From JACCQS01 sp050999295 (lineage in GTDB: Bacteria; Actinomycetota; Actinomycetes; Mycobacteriales; Geodermatophilaceae): a DNA stretch of 9,743 nt. Of the stretch, positions 6,578-9,743 are shown piece after piece. The DNA lies in assembly GCA_050999295.1 (NCBI GenBank), contig JBPCPI010000014.1, positions 1 to 9,743 on the forward strand, read 5' to 3'. Within the stretch, counting starts at the first letter, position 1, and each line of letters starts with the position of its first letter. The notes beneath the pieces were generated by a model. It was not told the DNA's origin, made no database searches, and saw nothing but the letters and a program-made list of their open reading frames with translations. A program made the position numbers and the translations under genes.

Positions 6578-9255
6578 TGCGCACGGCCGACATCAAGAAA
6601 CGCTTCCTGGATCACTTCGAACGCCGGGGGCACACGGTCGTACCCAGCGCGAGCCTGGTCAGCGACGACCCGACACTGCTGTTCACCGTCGCCGGGATGG
6701 TTCCGTTCATCCCCTACCTCACCGGGCAGCAGAGCGCGCCCTATCGGCGGGCCACCAGTGTTCAGAAGTGCGTACGGACCCTTGACATCGAGGAGGTCGG
6801 CAAGACCACCCGGCACGGCACGTTCTTCCAGATGAACGGCAACTTCTCCTTCGGTGACTATTTCAAGGAGGGCGCCATCGAATTCGCCTGGGAGCTGATC
6901 ACCAAACCGCAGGACCAGGGCGGGTTCGGGATCGACCCGGGCACCATCTGGGCCACGGTCTACCAGGACGATGACGAGGCCTTCCAGCTCTGGAGGACGG
7001 TCGCGGGCCTGCCCACCGAGCGCATCCAGCGACGTGGGATGGACGACAACTACTGGTCCACCGGTGTCGCGGGACCGTCGGGTCCATGCTCGGAGATATA
7101 CGTCGACCGTGGGCAGCAGTACGGGCCCGACGGCGGCCCGATAGTCGATGAGGACCGCTTCCTCGAGATCTGGAACCTGGTCTTCATGGAGCACGTGCGG
7201 GGACCCAACCGTGGGCCGGCCAAGAGCGACTTCCCGATCCTGGGTGAACTGCCGAGCAAGAACATCGACACCGGCATGGGCATGGAGCGGGTGGCCTACC
7301 TGTTGCAGGGCAAGCAGAACCTCTACGAGATCGACGAGGTCTTTCCGGTGCTCGAGCGCGCTGCCGAGATGTGCGGCAAACGCTACGGCGCTGATCACGC
7401 GGACGATGTGCGACTGCGGGTCGTCGCCGACCACGTACGCAGCGGGCTGATGTTGATCGGCGACGGGGTCCGCCCCGGCAACGAGGGGCGCGGCTATGTT
7501 CTGCGCCGGTTGCTCCGGCGGGCAGTCCTGTCGATGCGCCAATTGGGCTATGCCGATCCGGCTCTGATCGAACTGCTGCCGGTCTCCCGGGACTGCATGG
7601 CTCCGAGCTATCCGGAACTGGCAGACGATTTCGAGCGGATCTCCTCCTACGCCTACGCTGAGGAAGCAGCCTTCCGGCGCACGCTCGTCGCAGGAACAAC
7701 GATCCTCGACACCGCCGTTGGTTCGGCCAAATCGGCTGGTGCCGCGAGGCTCTCGGGCGAGCAGGCCTTCGTTCTGCATGACACCTACGGCTTCCCGATC
7801 GATCTCACGGTCGAGATCGCCCAAGAGGCCGGGCTGGCCGTCGACCAGGCCGGCTTCACCCGGCTCATGAACGAGCAGCGCGAGCGGGCGAAGGCCGATT
7901 CGGTCGGGCGCAAGTTCGGGAAGGCTGATCTGTCTGCCTACCGAGCGGTGTTGGACAGTTCCGGTCCCTCGGAGTTCACCGGCTACTCCGAGGTGGCTCG
8001 CGAGGCGACGGTCGTCGGCCTGTTCGTCGACGGGGTGCAGGTGCCTACGGTCTCGGCCGGCGGAGATGTCGAGATCGTCCTCGATGCCACACCGTTCTAC
8101 GCCGAGGCCGGCGGCCAGTTGGCTGATGAGGGCCTGGTCACAGCGGACGGCGCGTCGGTGACCGTCTTCGACGTCCAGAGTCCGATGCCGGGCCTGGTGA
8201 TGCACAAGGGTCGGGTCGATGACGGAGAGCTCCTGACGGGATCGACTGTGTACGCCGCGGTCGACGTCAGTCGACGGCGGTCCATCTCTCGGGCGCATAC
8301 GGCAACACACTTGGTGCACACCGCCATTCGCGGGGCGTTGGGGGAGAGCGCAACCCAAGCCGGCTCGCTGAATGCTCCAGGACGGCTGCGCTTCGACTTC
8401 TCTACGCCGTCGGCGGTGCCGCCGAGCGTCCTCGGCGATGTCGAGGACGAGGTCAACGCGGTCCTGGCTGATGATCTCGAGGTTCGCGCGTTCCTGACGA
8501 CGCAGGACCACGCCCGCGAGATCGGCGCGATGGCCCTGTTCGGCGAGAAGTACGGCGACGAGGTCCGAGTCGTCGAAGTGGGGGACTATGCGCGCGAACT
8601 CTGCGGTGGCACGCACACCACCCGCTCGGGCCAGCTCGGTTTGGTCAAGCTCCTGTCGGAGTCCTCCATCGGTTCGGGCGTACGCCGCATCGACGCGCTG
8701 GTGGGCCTGGACGCCTTTCGCTTCCTCGCCCGCGAACACGTCCTGGTCGGGCAGCTCACCGAGCTCCTTCGGGTGCCGGCCGAGGAAGTTCCGGATCGCG
8801 TTCGACAGACCGTCGAACGGCTGCGGGCCGCGGAGAAGGACCTCGACAAGCTCCGGGGCACCGCCGCTCGCGCTGGCGCGGCAACTCTGGCCGAACAGGC
8901 TCGAGAGGTGGCCGGCGTGCTTTTTGTCGCGGCGGAGCCCCCGGGACTTGGCGCTGGTGACCTGCGGAGGTTGGCCCAGGACGTACGCGCCCGGTTGGCG
9001 GCCGACCGGCCCGCCGCGGTGCTGCTCGCTTCAGTGACTGATGGGAAGGTCGCCCTGGTCAGCGCCACCAACGCACCGGCACGGGAACGTGGCGTGCTGG
9101 CCTCGGGACTGCTCGGTGCGGCGGCGCCGGCAGTCGAGGGGCGCGGCGGGGGTCGGGACGACCTGGCCCAAGGCGGTGGGACCGATCCGGCCGGAATTCC
9201 GGACGCCTTTGACCGCGCCGAACGTGCGATCCAGGCGGCCCTTTCCGGCTCATGA
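6577..9255 (+). CDS. alaS: Alanine--tRNA ligase
   Basis: Alanyl-tRNA synthetase, 892 residues, full length. It charges tRNA-Ala with alanine in the cytoplasm and corrects mischarged Ser and Gly. The class II catalytic core is clear: RHGTFFQMNGNFSFGDYFKE (79-98), GPCSEIYVD, NIDTGMGMERVAYLLQG, and RVVADHVRSG leading into GDGVRPGNEGRGYVLRRLL (295-313). The editing domain has both metal-ligand pairs, HTATH (574-578) and CGGTH (676-680). The C-Ala domain ends with GRGGGRDDLAQGGG (855-868), close to the usual glycine-rich tail. The ATG shares a base with the previous stop, and GGAGG (6559-6563) lies 13 bases upstream. The stop overlaps the ruvX start by ATGA. Codon use is uniformly G/C-ending and no TTA codon was noticed, as expected for a housekeeping gene. 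All key residues are present. Confidence 0.99.
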   Translation: MRTADIKKRFLDHFERRGHTVVPSASLVSDDPTLLFTVAGMVPFIPYLTGQQSAPYRRATSVQKCVRTLDIEEVGKTTRHGTFFQMNGNFSFGDYFKEGAIEFAWELITKPQDQGGFGIDPGTIWATVYQDDDEAFQLWRTVAGLPTERIQRRGMDDNYWSTGVAGPSGPCSEIYVDRGQQYGPDGGPIVDEDRFLEIWNLVFMEHVRGPNRGPAKSDFPILGELPSKNIDTGMGMERVAYLLQGKQNLYEIDEVFPVLERAAEMCGKRYGADHADDVRLRVVADHVRSGLMLIGDGVRPGNEGRGYVLRRLLRRAVLSMRQLGYADPALIELLPVSRDCMAPSYPELADDFERISSYAYAEEAAFRRTLVAGTTILDTAVGSAKSAGAARLSGEQAFVLHDTYGFPIDLTVEIAQEAGLAVDQAGFTRLMNEQRERAKADSVGRKFGKADLSAYRAVLDSSGPSEFTGYSEVAREATVVGLFVDGVQVPTVSAGGDVEIVLDATPFYAEAGGQLADEGLVTADGASVTVFDVQSPMPGLVMHKGRVDDGELLTGSTVYAAVDVSRRRSISRAHTATHLVHTAIRGALGESATQAGSLNAPGRLRFDFSTPSAVPPSVLGDVEDEVNAVLADDLEVRAFLTTQDHAREIGAMALFGEKYGDEVRVVEVGDYARELCGGTHTTRSGQLGLVKLLSESSIGSGVRRIDALVGLDAFRFLAREHVLVGQLTELLRVPAEEVPDRVRQTVERLRAAEKDLDKLRGTAARAGAATLAEQAREVAGVLFVAAEPPGLGAGDLRRLAQDVRARLAADRPAAVLLASVTDGKVALVSATNAPARERGVLASGLLGAAAPAVEGRGGGRDDLAQGGGTDPAGIPDAFDRAERAIQAALSGS

Positions 9256-9710
9256 CTGAGTCCCCCTCGCCGCCCGGGCGACGGTTGGGCATCGACGTAG
9301 GGTCGGTGCGGGTCGGCGTGGCGCTCAGTGATCCGTCCGGACTCATTGCCAGTCCGCTGATCACCCTCTTGCGCGATCGGGGCGCAGCAGACCAGCGCAG
9401 GATCGCCGATCTGGTCCGCGAACACGAGGTTGTCGAGGTCATCATCGGATTGCCGCTGCACCTTTCTGGCGCTCATGGGGCAGCATCGGAGGAGGCAACC
9501 GCCTACTCTGTTGCCGTGGCAACGTTGATCGAGCCGGTGCCAGTCCGTCTGATGGACGAGCGGCTCAGCACACGCGCAGCCAACGCAGTCCTCGCCGCTC
9601 GGGGGCTGGACGGCCGGGCACAGCGCAAGGTCGTGGACCAGACCGCCGCGGCGATCATCCTGCAATCCTGGCTGGATCAGCTCGCGCACCGCAGGCAGGG
9701 GAGCCTGTGA
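9252..9710 (+). CDS. ruvX: Holliday junction resolvase-like nuclease RuvX/YqgF
   Basis: A 152-residue RNase H-fold nuclease of the YqgF/RuvX family. Members are proposed Holliday junction resolvases, and the E. coli protein is implicated in processing the 5' end of 16S rRNA. Family blocks are the first strand RLGIDVGSVRVGVALSD (11-27, Asp15), the strand VIIGLPLHLSG (63-73), LMDERLST (100-107, Glu103) and VVDQTAAAIILQSWLD (127-142, Asp129). The three acidic residues suited to metal binding are in place. The length is typical. The ATG lies within the ATGA overlap with the alaS stop, and no strong ribosome site is seen, so translation is probably coupled to alaS. The alaS-ruvX order is widely conserved in bacteria. 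The end overlaps a possible GTG start of the next gene. Confidence 0.96.
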   Translation: MTESPSPPGRRLGIDVGSVRVGVALSDPSGLIASPLITLLRDRGAADQRRIADLVREHEVVEVIIGLPLHLSGAHGAASEEATAYSVAVATLIEPVPVRLMDERLSTRAANAVLAARGLDGRAQRKVVDQTAAAIILQSWLDQLAHRRQGSL

Positions 9711-9743
9711 GCCGAGAGCGAGTGAGCAGCGCAGCGAGGAACG
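9707..9743 (+). CDS. Start of next gene, 3' partial; possibly mltG
   Basis: A GTG at 9707 overlaps the ruvX stop by GTGA, and its frame is open to the window edge, reading VSRERVSSAARN. In many actinobacteria the gene after ruvX is the endolytic transglycosylase mltG, so position suggests that identity. Twelve codons carry no diagnostic motif. The same bases also resemble a dispersed actinobacterial repeat, so the real start could lie further right. Treat as tentative. Confidence 0.35.
   Translation, partial: MSRERVSSAARN

Noticed and set aside
6541..8739. Long open frame of 732 codons on the minus strand
   Set aside because: It lies antisense to alaS, whose protein motifs are complete. Long antisense frames are expected in high-GC coding DNA, and its translation shows no recognisable domain.
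8586..9689. Minus-strand open frame of 367 codons
   Set aside because: It is antisense to the end of alaS and to ruvX, both well supported; composition is Arg/Ser/Ala-rich as in typical shadow frames.

Overview
The window comes from a high-GC actinomycete. Coding regions strongly prefer G/C third positions, several genes overlap by ATGA or TGATG, GTG starts occur, and the right half carries the actinobacterial order DUF948 - small membrane protein (DUF6167-like) - alaS - ruvX. This order fits Propionibacteriales and relatives, but the sequence alone does not fix the genus. All genes read left to right on the + strand.

The left part (1-5886) is the 3' end of a nonribosomal peptide gene cluster. 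It opens inside an NRPS gene: the C-terminal part of an adenylation domain, then a peptidyl carrier domain, a thioesterase with Cys instead of Ser at the nucleophile elbow, and, in the same reading frame, a complete 12-helix MFS exporter. A second gene overlaps it by four bases and encodes an acyl-CoA-ligase-type adenylation domain with its own carrier domain but no condensation domain. Next come an MbtH-like adenylation partner and a Sfp/EntD-type phosphopantetheinyl transferase. These supply acid activation, A-domain assistance, carrier priming, chain release and export. Any condensation domains and the start of the cluster lie outside the window.

The right part (5925-9743) is a compact housekeeping operon: a DUF948 membrane-anchored coiled-coil protein, a small one-helix membrane protein, alanyl-tRNA synthetase and the RuvX/YqgF nuclease. 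The first codons of a further overlapping gene may follow. Only 38 bases separate the phosphopantetheinyl transferase from the DUF948 gene, so the cluster abuts the housekeeping operon with no visible terminator between them.

Points deserving attention are the thioesterase-exporter fusion, the Cys-type thioesterase, an abrupt codon-usage switch within the NRPS gene near base 665, the unusual stand-alone A-PCP protein, and a phosphopantetheinyl transferase whose conserved N-terminus extends upstream of any standard start codon. None of these proves a new system, but together they suggest an uncharacterised peptide pathway with release and export coupled in one polypeptide.
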